A DNA stretch of 39,415 nucleotides, taken from positions 1-39,415 of the IMG/VR virus record IMGVR_UViG_3300037189_026801; one strand, 5' to 3'. Every line of letters starts with the position of its first letter. Position 1 is the first letter of the stretch. The position numbers were made by a program, and so were the translations under genes. This DNA comes from a virus. Positions 22,624 to 29,096 of this stretch are shown piece after piece. Below the pieces are notes generated by a model. That model had not been told where the DNA came from. It ran no database searches and saw nothing but the letters and a program-made list of their open reading frames with translations.

Positions 22624-22989
22624 ATGACTAAGAAAAGTATCAGCACAGTCCGCGAAGAGTTGCGTGTATTGAATACTGCAGCGGCAGACAATTCGTCTGA
22701 GCAGGATTGGATCACGCCTGAGTTTATTTCTATGGCAACAGCGGTAGTTGTAAATTTAATTACAGCCGCGACGTTGATTGGTTGGGTTGAAGCACATCAC
22801 GCTCAAGAACTAGTAAATGCTGCCACCGCAGTAATTGCTGGTCTCGGTGCGGTTAGCGCTAACGCTTTGATTGTGTGGAAATATTTAACCAGTCGCGCGG
22901 AAGTTAAGGCGCAGCAAATTAATGCGCAATATCGTTATATGGAGTCTATTGCGATCGAGCGCATGCGCGCGGATCGCGCTGGAAGTTGA
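22624..22989 (+). CDS. Holin-like membrane protein
   Basis: This 121-residue protein has an excellent GGAGG site seven bases before the ATG. Two transmembrane helices (about 35-56 and 62-88) are joined by a short VEAHHAQEL turn, followed by a charged C-terminal helix (SRAEVKAQQINAQYR...). This N-in/C-in two-helix pattern with a charged tail fits many phage holins, though other small membrane proteins look alike. TTGCGC-17-CAGAAT at 22568-22596, ending 28 bases before the ATG, is a weak promoter candidate with the same distance as at 34-61. The stop overlaps the next ATG. Confidence 0.65.
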   Translation: MTKKSISTVREELRVLNTAAADNSSEQDWITPEFISMATAVVVNLITAATLIGWVEAHHAQELVNAATAVIAGLGAVSANALIVWKYLTSRAEVKAQQINAQYRYMESIAIERMRADRAGS

Positions 22990-23390
22990 TGACGGAAGAA
23001 GAACTAAAGAGCCGGATCGAGTCGAGTTCGGATTTGCGGCGGGTAAGGGCAGCTTTAATCGATGAAGTTGCTTTTCGCGCCGACGGTCTAGCTCGGCTCG
23101 ATCCGCTCACTATTTTAACTATTATCTCTGTGATTATTCAGGTCGTTGCTTACTGCCGCGAGCGCAACTCAGAAGAAATTGTAATTAATTACATTCAAAA
23201 CGCCCGCACTCTTCCTCGCCGCAAAACAATTTTATTAAGACGTAAGCTTAACAATTTACTACAAGATTACAATTTACAATTAGAGAGTCCGCAGCCAATA
23301 TATGATGCTATAATGGATATGGCAGAGAGCGCTTCAACTACAGAAATTGCTGCAGTTATGCGCTTAGCGCAAGATTACTCGGCAAAATAA
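22989..23390 (+). CDS. Small helical protein with one hydrophobic segment
   Basis: The protein has 133 residues. The ATG at 22989 overlaps the holin-like gene's stop, and a TTG immediately before it is in frame. The protein is mainly helical: an acidic N-terminus, one hydrophobic stretch (about 40-54, LTILTIISVIIQVV), then a basic region with LPRRKTILLRRKLNN, and a helical tail. It has one cysteine. It could be membrane-associated through the single segment. It is coupled with the preceding holin-like gene. No family is recognised. Confidence 0.65.
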   Translation: MTEEELKSRIESSSDLRRVRAALIDEVAFRADGLARLDPLTILTIISVIIQVVAYCRERNSEEIVINYIQNARTLPRRKTILLRRKLNNLLQDYNLQLESPQPIYDAIMDMAESASTTEIAAVMRLAQDYSAK

Positions 23391-23412
23391 TACGGCACGG
23401 CAGGGACGCGAA

Positions 23413-24234
23413 ATGGCCAAAAGAAAAATTGTAAAACCGGGGCAAGTACTAAAAGACGCCGAGATAGTCGCGCGGTTATTTACGCTCGGATACTTTGGCG
23501 ATCTACCGTGGGCGAAAGTTCGCGGGCTGCATGGCGCGAAGCTAGACAGCGCAATTCGCGAGTATCAGCAATTTCACGGACTTAAATCTGACGGAATTGT
23601 CGGAGTAAAGACTGCGCACGTGCTGTTGCGGCACCGTTGCGGCCTACCCGACTTTAACATCTCCGGCAGTGACGCTCCATGCAGATGGCCAATGCCGCGG
23701 ATTACCTACTACGCCAAACTTAGACTGCCCGGTATTACAGAAGAGCAGGCAGACCTAGCTTACGATACAGCTTTTGCGCAGTGGGCTGCTGTGTGCAACG
23801 TAGAGCCAGTCCGCGTGCACGACCACAACCTAGCGAACATTTTTGCCAAGTCTGGCGTGGGTAGAGCTGTCAACTTAGATGACCGCGGGGGTACGCTTGC
23901 GTGGAGTGAGCTGCCGTGCAATGTCACTGAACACATACAGCTTGATCAAATGTACGACGAGGCTGAGGATTGGTCATTTAACATGGCTGTCGCCGTTATT
24001 TGCCACGAACTTGGCCATGCGCTTGGTTTAGCGCATCTCGGTAAGGGCAATTTAATGGCGCCGTACTACGACCCAAACGTTAGAGCGCCGCAAAAGGGCG
24101 ACATCAAGGAAATGGTTAAATTGTACGGAAAGCCAGCCAAATCGGCCCGCGAGTTAAACACGAATGCAGAACTTTTGGTGGCTGGTACAATCATGATTAA
24201 TGGAAAACCGTACAAACTTGTACCGCAGACTTGA
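23413..24234 (+). CDS. Matrixin-type metalloprotease with peptidoglycan-binding domain and cysteine-switch-like motif
   Basis: This 273-residue protein is built like a matrix metalloprotease proenzyme. Residues about 12-72 form a PG_binding_1-like domain (AIREYQQFHGLKSDGIVG...TAHVL). RCGLPD (75-80) resembles the MMP PRCGxPD switch, whose Cys coordinates zinc. The catalytic domain has ICHELGHALGLAHLGKGNLMAP, with zinc ligands His198, His202 and His208 and catalytic Glu199, plus the Met-turn at 215. No signal peptide is seen, so it may be a virion or lysis protein rather than Sec-exported. It probably cuts proteins near the cell wall, and activation by release of Cys76 is inferred. A tail of about 45 residues follows. 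Confidence 0.9.
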   Translation: MAKRKIVKPGQVLKDAEIVARLFTLGYFGDLPWAKVRGLHGAKLDSAIREYQQFHGLKSDGIVGVKTAHVLLRHRCGLPDFNISGSDAPCRWPMPRITYYAKLRLPGITEEQADLAYDTAFAQWAAVCNVEPVRVHDHNLANIFAKSGVGRAVNLDDRGGTLAWSELPCNVTEHIQLDQMYDEAEDWSFNMAVAVICHELGHALGLAHLGKGNLMAPYYDPNVRAPQKGDIKEMVKLYGKPAKSARELNTNAELLVAGTIMINGKPYKLVPQT

Positions 24235-24245
24235 GGAGTATACAT

Positions 24246-24524
24246 ATGACACAATTTCAGCTTGTTTCTTTATTTCTTTTTACTATTGTAGCCGCGGGCG
24301 CGTATAAGGATACGTTGCTTAAATTTTTACGCAATGTTGCGCCAAAGCCCGGCGTTGTTGTGAGTCCTGTAGTGCCAGGGCCGGCAGCTGTTAACTTCGT
24401 CCAAGACATGCTTACAGTAGCCGACCTTCGCGACCGGCTTTCTGCGGCGGGTTGTCAGGACGGCGTTGATGCTTGTACTGTATTGCTTCGCGTAATGATC
24501 GAATATAAGTCGACGAAAGGGTGA
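24246..24524 (+). CDS. Small N-terminally anchored protein
   Basis: The protein has 92 residues from the ATG at 24246 with a GAGGAG site. The alternative start at 24231 overlaps the previous stop without a ribosome site. One N-terminal hydrophobic helix (about 3-19), a Pro/Val linker (PKPGVVVSPVVPGP) and a small helical domain with two cysteines (CQDGVDAC) follow. It is probably anchored in the inner membrane or exported. It starts a run of three small membrane/exported proteins (24246-25435). Unknown function. Confidence 0.65.
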   Translation: MTQFQLVSLFLFTIVAAGAYKDTLLKFLRNVAPKPGVVVSPVVPGPAAVNFVQDMLTVADLRDRLSAAGCQDGVDACTVLLRVMIEYKSTKG

Positions 24525-24527
24525 GTC

Positions 24528-24986
24528 ATGAAAAAGTTTGTATGGTTAGCCGGCGCATTACTCGTATTTTCGCTTTTATTTCCTAACGGCATATCCCTGC
24601 CGACGCGGCCCGATCCCTCCCCGCCCGCGCCGACTCCTGTTAATCCGGCCCCGCCGGAAGCAGAGAAAGACGCTAAGATCTCGGAGATTTTGGCGAATGC
24701 TGCTCGGGTCGATCGCGCGCGTATCTACGACGTTTACACGGCCCTGGCGACGATTACTCGACGCGACAACGGTAAGCGCGTCAACACTACCGAGAAGTGG
24801 GCTGAATTGCAGGCTAATACGCTGCAACTGGCTATTGATACTCCTGGCAAATATCCGGGATTAGACGTCGCGATCGAGGCGGTTTTCGCTCGCGTACTCG
24901 GGACTGATGACGTACTTGCAATTACGCCTGAAATTTCAGCGCGGCTCGTAACCGCCGCGGAAGTTATCGCTGCATCGGCTAAATAA
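24528..24986 (+). CDS. Exported or membrane-anchored protein
   Basis: This 152-residue protein begins MKKFVWLAGALLVFSLLF, a signal peptide or anchor (about 1-22). A Pro-rich stretch (about 25-45) leads into a helical domain of about 100 residues rich in Ala, Arg and Asp (ISEILANAARVDRARIYDVYTALATITRRD...). No cysteine is present, so it is not a lipoprotein. Similar in layout to the preceding protein; the two may act together in the envelope. Its stop overlaps the next ATG by one base. Confidence 0.65.
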   Translation: MKKFVWLAGALLVFSLLFPNGISLPTRPDPSPPAPTPVNPAPPEAEKDAKISEILANAARVDRARIYDVYTALATITRRDNGKRVNTTEKWAELQANTLQLAIDTPGKYPGLDVAIEAVFARVLGTDDVLAITPEISARLVTAAEVIAASAK

Positions 24987-25435
24987 TGTTTGTTGATGCA
25001 GTAATGTTGGCTAGCGTATTTACTGTTTGTTTGTTATTTTTTGTGCTGGTACAGTTACTCTGTTTTGACAGCGGCAAAATTTTGCCTCAACCTTCTTTAT
25101 TTTTAAAACAGCTTGGGAGAGATCAAATGGTCGACACGCTGACGTATGTTGTTACCGCAAATGCGCCCACAGACGCCGATGTAGTGCAGCGAGAACTTAT
25201 TGTGACGATAAATGGCGAAGTAAAAGCTACTACGGTATTTCCGGGAAGCGCTGTCGATCTTGGCGTTGTAACAGCGCCGCAAGACGCCGACGTAAAGTTA
25301 ACCCTTATTGATGTAGACGATGTGGGGAACAAATCTCTGCCGGCGGAGTTTTACTTCACAGCTGTTGACACTATTCCGCCCAATGCTCCCGGCGGATTTA
25401 CGGTGACGCTTGTTGGCGAAAACACAAACAGCTAA
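24986..25435 (+). CDS. Membrane-anchored beta-sandwich (Ig/Fn3-like) protein, possibly two starts
   Basis: The 149-residue frame begins with a transmembrane helix (about 6-28) and a short linker, then a beta-rich domain (about 50-149: LTYVVTANAP, ELIVTINGEV, VKLTLIDVDDVGNKS, DTIPPNAPGGFTVTLV) of Fn3/Ig type, as often found on phage surface proteins. A second in-frame ATG at 25128 has a strong GGGAGAG site, while the first ATG lacks one. The soluble 102-residue form may be the main product, with a minor anchored form, or the upstream part may simply be leader. Both are consistent with the sequence. Confidence 0.6.
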   Translation: MFVDAVMLASVFTVCLLFFVLVQLLCFDSGKILPQPSLFLKQLGRDQMVDTLTYVVTANAPTDADVVQRELIVTINGEVKATTVFPGSAVDLGVVTAPQDADVKLTLIDVDDVGNKSLPAEFYFTAVDTIPPNAPGGFTVTLVGENTNS

Positions 25436-25456
25436 ATCTTATTTACACGGTGACAC

Positions 25457-26485
25457 ATGGCTGACGACGAAAAGTTTTTTGAGAATGTTTATGACGTAGT
25501 AGCTGCGTACGAAACCGGCTTTGCGGGCGCGTATAGCGACCCAGAAGCCGCGGAAGCCCTGCGTGACGACATCAAGTCTCGCGGCGGTATTCCGGACGGC
25601 GCGGAAGCTTGCACGGCGTTTGGCCTCGCCGAAACCGGTAAAAATAAAGTCAGCCTGCCGTATCTAGAGGTAATTAGCCTGTATGCGGACTGCTTACCGG
25701 GCGGGGCGCAAGGCCGTGGCGACTGCGTAAGCTGGAGCGCGCGAAACGCTGCGCTGGGCACTATGTGCTGCGAAATCACAAGCGGTACGACTGACCCGGC
25801 TAGCGGAAAGCTAGAAGGTGCCCCCGGCGTAAGCGACACTGCGCGTCTTAACGGCGTGTTGAGCACAGAAGCTATTTACAATTGGCGGCGGCATGGCGGA
25901 GACGGCTGGTCGTGCGCCGCCGCTGACCGCGTTATGTTGCGAGAGAGCGGATTGTGGCTTCGAAAGGAATACCCAGAAATTGGCGTAGATTTTACGCGAT
26001 ACAGCGCGCGTAACGCCGGGCTGTACGGCTCGAGGACGCCGCCAGAATCTTGGTTATCTGTTGGTAAGTTGCACTTAGTGCAGACAATTACGGAAATAAA
26101 CGAGTATGAAGACCTGCGCGATCTGCTGGCAAATGGTTATTGCATTAGCTCGTGCGGCGGCGAGTCGTTCTCCGACGTTCGCGACGAAAATGGAGTATCA
26201 AAGCGCACGGCTAGAGGCTGGGCGCACGCGATGGCTTATCTTGGCGTAGATGACCGCGAAGAAATTATTAAATTGTATGGCGCGCCGTTAATTTTAGTTC
26301 AAAATAGTTGGGGTGCGTGGAATGAAGGTCCGCGCCGCGTGTACAAGACAAATTTTGACATTCCGGTTGGATCATTCTGGGCGCGGTGGACGGATATTAA
26401 GAACAGGTATGCCACGGCGGTGTCTGGCGTAAACGGCTGGCCGCCCAAGAAACTTAAAAGCATGGGCGCGTTGGGTAACGTATAA
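25457..26485 (+). CDS. Papain-like cysteine protease-fold protein
   Basis: This 342-residue protein has the C1 protease pattern. Gln85 and Cys90 lie in AQGRGDCVSW (oxyanion Gln before the nucleophile), His257 in GWAHAMAYLGVDD, and Asn283 in VQNSWG, the hallmark NSWG. The order and spacing suit a papain-like domain of about 210 residues. The first 65 residues and the last 50 lie outside it. There is no signal peptide. Several additional cysteines are present. The role may be protein maturation in the particle or attack on host proteins. It could also be an inactive structural relative, but all the catalytic residues are in place. Confidence 0.8.
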   Translation: MADDEKFFENVYDVVAAYETGFAGAYSDPEAAEALRDDIKSRGGIPDGAEACTAFGLAETGKNKVSLPYLEVISLYADCLPGGAQGRGDCVSWSARNAALGTMCCEITSGTTDPASGKLEGAPGVSDTARLNGVLSTEAIYNWRRHGGDGWSCAAADRVMLRESGLWLRKEYPEIGVDFTRYSARNAGLYGSRTPPESWLSVGKLHLVQTITEINEYEDLRDLLANGYCISSCGGESFSDVRDENGVSKRTARGWAHAMAYLGVDDREEIIKLYGAPLILVQNSWGAWNEGPRRVYKTNFDIPVGSFWARWTDIKNRYATAVSGVNGWPPKKLKSMGALGNV

Positions 26486-26499
26486 CAAAGGGTATACTT

Positions 26500-26829
26500 A
26501 TGTACGAGTTTTTACTTTGGTTAGCGTCGTTTTTTGCGACCGCCTCGCCGACCGCGGAATATGCGTCGTCAAATGCGCCAAAAACAGACTATATCGGCGT
26601 GGTCGCTGCAGAGGCTGCTTACTCTGCTGCGCTTCCTGGTTCGGCGCCGGTGAAGCCCAAGCCGCCGATTGACCCTGACTGCAAAACGTGCAAGGGAAAA
26701 GGCAAAATACCGTCTGGAGACGGTTTAGGTTGGTCGCCGTGCCCGACGTGTCAGGCGGAAGAAGCGCCGCCAGCCGCCCGCGGCATGCAAATTCAAAAAC
26801 CAACCCGGCTCCCGTATCAAGCGCAGTGA
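26500..26829 (+). CDS. Small protein with DnaJ-like CxxCxGxG zinc motif
   Basis: This 109-residue protein has an N-terminal hydrophobic stretch (about 2-15), then an Ala-rich linker and a single DnaJ-type zinc repeat pair, CKTCKGKGK (about 61-69) and CPTC (about 81-84). Full DnaJ has two such pairs in four repeats; here only one zinc site is possible. No J domain is present. A Pro-rich tail follows. The ribosome site before the ATG is weak (AAAGGG, 26488-26493). Function is unknown, perhaps a membrane-anchored zinc-binding adaptor. Confidence 0.65.
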   Translation: MYEFLLWLASFFATASPTAEYASSNAPKTDYIGVVAAEAAYSAALPGSAPVKPKPPIDPDCKTCKGKGKIPSGDGLGWSPCPTCQAEEAPPAARGMQIQKPTRLPYQAQ

Positions 26830-26836
26830 GGTAAAA

Positions 26837-27340
26837 ATGGGCGACCGTAAAGACGTTATCGGGAAGTGCTACACGTATCTTGGGCTTAAATTCTACGCGC
26901 AAAATGGATTTGTCTGTCTCCATGACGAAAACAGCGGAGAATTCTTTGTGTTGACGCGGCGCGAGTTCCTCGAGCGGGCCAAGGCGCTTAGCGAAGAAGC
27001 CAATAAACTTCGCTCGCTCGGCGCTTCAAACCCGGCACAGGCGAAATGGATGAGCGCCGATCGCATGGAGCTGCAAGACGGCGTGGAAATGATGGTCGCC
27101 GCCGCGGCTGCGGCTAAGGAGCAGGGAGATCGCACTGACCCGGAAGTTGATGCGTGGTTTATGCGCCATCGCCCAAACCGTAAAAGCAAGCTTTCTATGG
27201 TAAATTCCGCTAATTTTACAACTTCAGCGCCGGGCAACCTTCCGGTAGGTAAAAACACCGGAAAACAGGTTACGCCAGATTTTTCCGTTTCCCCGGGGCA
27301 ATGTGGTAAAAAGAAGTTAATTCTCCCCGGAGACTTCTAG
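26837..27340 (+). CDS. Unknown protein, 167 residues
   Basis: The ATG at 26837 follows a GAGG site seven bases after the previous stop. The N-terminal half has a small beta-rich segment (KCYTYLGLKFYAQNGFVCLHD) and a helix with RREFLERAKALSEEANKL. A middle helix is Ala-rich (about 91-99). The C-terminus is basic, with Gly/Lys and a KKKLILPGDF end. It has three cysteines and no membrane segment. No family is recognised. It stands one base before the next gene. Confidence 0.65.
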   Translation: MGDRKDVIGKCYTYLGLKFYAQNGFVCLHDENSGEFFVLTRREFLERAKALSEEANKLRSLGASNPAQAKWMSADRMELQDGVEMMVAAAAAAKEQGDRTDPEVDAWFMRHRPNRKSKLSMVNSANFTTSAPGNLPVGKNTGKQVTPDFSVSPGQCGKKKLILPGDF

Positions 27341-27341
27341 A

Positions 27342-27791
27342 ATGGAAATAACCGAGCAAGACGCATTTAAACTGGGTTTTTTAACCAGGTGCGCCGAAGA
27401 AAAATTAACTGGCGCGGATTTAGACGCCCGGCTCGAGAAGGTCGCTGAGTTAAATAAAAAAGCTGCGTGGGGAGACGGTTTATTATCGTCGCTTGGGCTC
27501 TCCGGAATTCAAGGCGGATTAAAAGACTCGTTACTAGCTTATGGCGCTGCGTTATCTATACCGTTCGGCGCGTCGATTCTAGGCGGCAGCGCGTTAGGTT
27601 ATGGCGCAGGCAAAATGGTAGAACCCACTATAAATGATGACGAATTAAAAACACGTGAATTAGTAGATACGTATAAGTTGTACGCGGACAAAGCAAAAAG
27701 CCGGCGTAAAGCTGTAAAATACCGCACAAAAAGAGAACTAGCAGACAGCAGCACGCAGCAGTCATTTGACGACATTTACGGGCGAGTTTAA
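27342..27791 (+). CDS. Virion-like protein with AFKLGF N-terminus and Gly-zipper membrane segment
   Basis: The protein has 149 residues. The N-terminus, EQDAFKLGFLTRCAEE, recalls the F-x-FG motifs at 89, 507 and 4291, followed by a short linker and a Gly/Ala-rich membrane-type stretch (about 64-94, AYGAALSIPFGASILGGSALGYGAGKMVEP). A basic helical tail (KAKSRRKAVKYRTKRE) follows. ALGYGAG matches LGYGAG in the protein at 21528. The ATG lacks a strong ribosome site, but the short spacing to the upstream gene supports it. A membrane-active virion protein is the best guess. Confidence 0.7.
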   Translation: MEITEQDAFKLGFLTRCAEEKLTGADLDARLEKVAELNKKAAWGDGLLSSLGLSGIQGGLKDSLLAYGAALSIPFGASILGGSALGYGAGKMVEPTINDDELKTRELVDTYKLYADKAKSRRKAVKYRTKRELADSSTQQSFDDIYGRV

Positions 27792-27793
27792 CA

Positions 27794-28147
27794 GTGAGCA
27801 TTCATAAATACTACGGCGAACAAGGCGAACATCGGCACGGCGGCGATAAATTACACTGGCCTGGAACTTTAGACGGTTTTCCGGTTAAATCGCGCGGCCT
27901 GCCCCCGGATTTAAAAAAAGAAGAAGCCGAAGGAATTGAGCTGCAGTTAGACTTTAAGAGTAAAATGTTTGAGTTGTGGGACACTGCGCAGAAAGCAGAG
28001 TTTGACGAGGTAAACGATAAAATAATTAACGGCTGGTATTTGCAGCAGCGGCGCAACGACAATTGGGATGAAGAAAAAAAACATTTTCGCGTCTGGCTCG
28101 AGTGGGCGCAGGTTTACGGCATGATTCCGCCGAAAGTTAAATCATGA
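27794..28147 (+). CDS. Unknown hydrophilic protein, 117 residues
   Basis: It starts with GTG two bases after the previous stop and ends by overlapping the next ATG (ATGA). It is hydrophilic and rich in aromatic and charged residues, with blocks MFELWDTAQKAEFDEVNDKI and KKHFRVWLEWAQVYGMIPP that look like conserved helices. There is no cysteine and no membrane segment. I recall similar proteins in other large phages without a function. Lying between two membrane-type proteins and close to the polymerase, it may be a structural or assembly component. Confidence 0.65.
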   Translation: MSIHKYYGEQGEHRHGGDKLHWPGTLDGFPVKSRGLPPDLKKEEAEGIELQLDFKSKMFELWDTAQKAEFDEVNDKIINGWYLQQRRNDNWDEEKKHFRVWLEWAQVYGMIPPKVKS

Positions 28148-29082
28148 ATAAAACAGTTAAACACGCGAGTTGGCCTGCGCTGGGTATTAGCGCTTATGCG
28201 CCCGGCGGACCAGTAGCTCAGCAACTAAAAGCCCAGCAGACCGCGCTAAACGCAATAAACGAGCAGCGTAATTCGGAGTTTTCTAAAGAATTGCTGCCTA
28301 CAATGCTTGGGCTGGGCTTGCTTGGGTTAGGTACTGGCTTAACCGGCACAAAACTTTACAACATAGTTAGTCAAATCAACGCGCCGAAAAACAAATACAC
28401 GAAATTTGGTCCGGGACCAAAAGAAATAGATGCTGAAGAAAAAATAGCTGAAGATACTTGGTATCAAACATTAGTTAACGCATTATCTGCCGTACCAAAT
28501 CGCATTGGCGCTGCTGTCAGTTCCGGCACAGATTCGTTTAATAAATTAACGCCAAATCAGCAAGCTGTTTTATTGCCGGCGGGTCTTTTATCCGCTGGGT
28601 TGGGTATTTACGGAGGGAAAGCAATAGCGCAAGGTATATCAAAACAAAAAAAGAAAGAAGACCTGGATTACGAATTAGAGGCTGCGCGTAAAGAATATCA
28701 AAAAGCTCTCACAGGAAAACGCGCAAACGATTTAAATTACGCCTACCAGCGGCACAAAAAAGCGCAACAACAACAAATTACGACAAAGAGCGCAAAAAAT
28801 CCATTAATTACATTCGCGGACTACCTGGCAGAGCCCATGAGAGCTTCTGGGTTATTTCCCTTCTACACAACCGCTGCTTTAGGCGCGGGACTATTATCAG
28901 GAAAGATGACATACGATTGGACGCGAGAAAGAAGCGCGGATAAAGCACTAGCGCGGGCGCGTCAATCGCGGGCTCGTATGGAAGATTCGTCACCGCTTTA
29001 TATTGACCCAGCTCAGTTAGAAGCGATAAAAACGCTGCATCAAAAAGAGATCGACAAGATCAAGCAAAAAGAACTTGTCTAA
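28144..29082 (+). CDS. Gly-rich membrane protein with three hydrophobic segments
   Basis: This 312-residue protein overlaps the previous gene by ATGA. It has three Gly/Leu/Ala-rich hydrophobic segments: about 50-70 (LPTMLGLGLLGLGTGLTG), 141-161 (VLLPAGLLSAGLGIYGG) and 238-256 (FYTTAALGAGLLSG). These are separated by long charged helices with coiled-coil character (KKKEDLDYELEAARKEYQ; RARQSRARMED). It has no cysteine. The polymerase gene follows after 14 bases. The repeated pattern of glycine-zipper helices spaced by charged helices is shared with several proteins in the window and suits a pore or ejection-conduit protein, which is inference. Confidence 0.72.
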   Translation: MNKTVKHASWPALGISAYAPGGPVAQQLKAQQTALNAINEQRNSEFSKELLPTMLGLGLLGLGTGLTGTKLYNIVSQINAPKNKYTKFGPGPKEIDAEEKIAEDTWYQTLVNALSAVPNRIGAAVSSGTDSFNKLTPNQQAVLLPAGLLSAGLGIYGGKAIAQGISKQKKKEDLDYELEAARKEYQKALTGKRANDLNYAYQRHKKAQQQQITTKSAKNPLITFADYLAEPMRASGLFPFYTTAALGAGLLSGKMTYDWTRERSADKALARARQSRARMEDSSPLYIDPAQLEAIKTLHQKEIDKIKQKELV

Positions 29083-29096
29083 GATGAGCGGTCAAA

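Noticed and set aside
22624-24234. Classic holin-endolysin cassette
   Set aside because: A holin-like gene is followed by a matrixin protease with a peptidoglycan-binding domain, but no lysozyme, amidase or other wall-cutting motif was seen.
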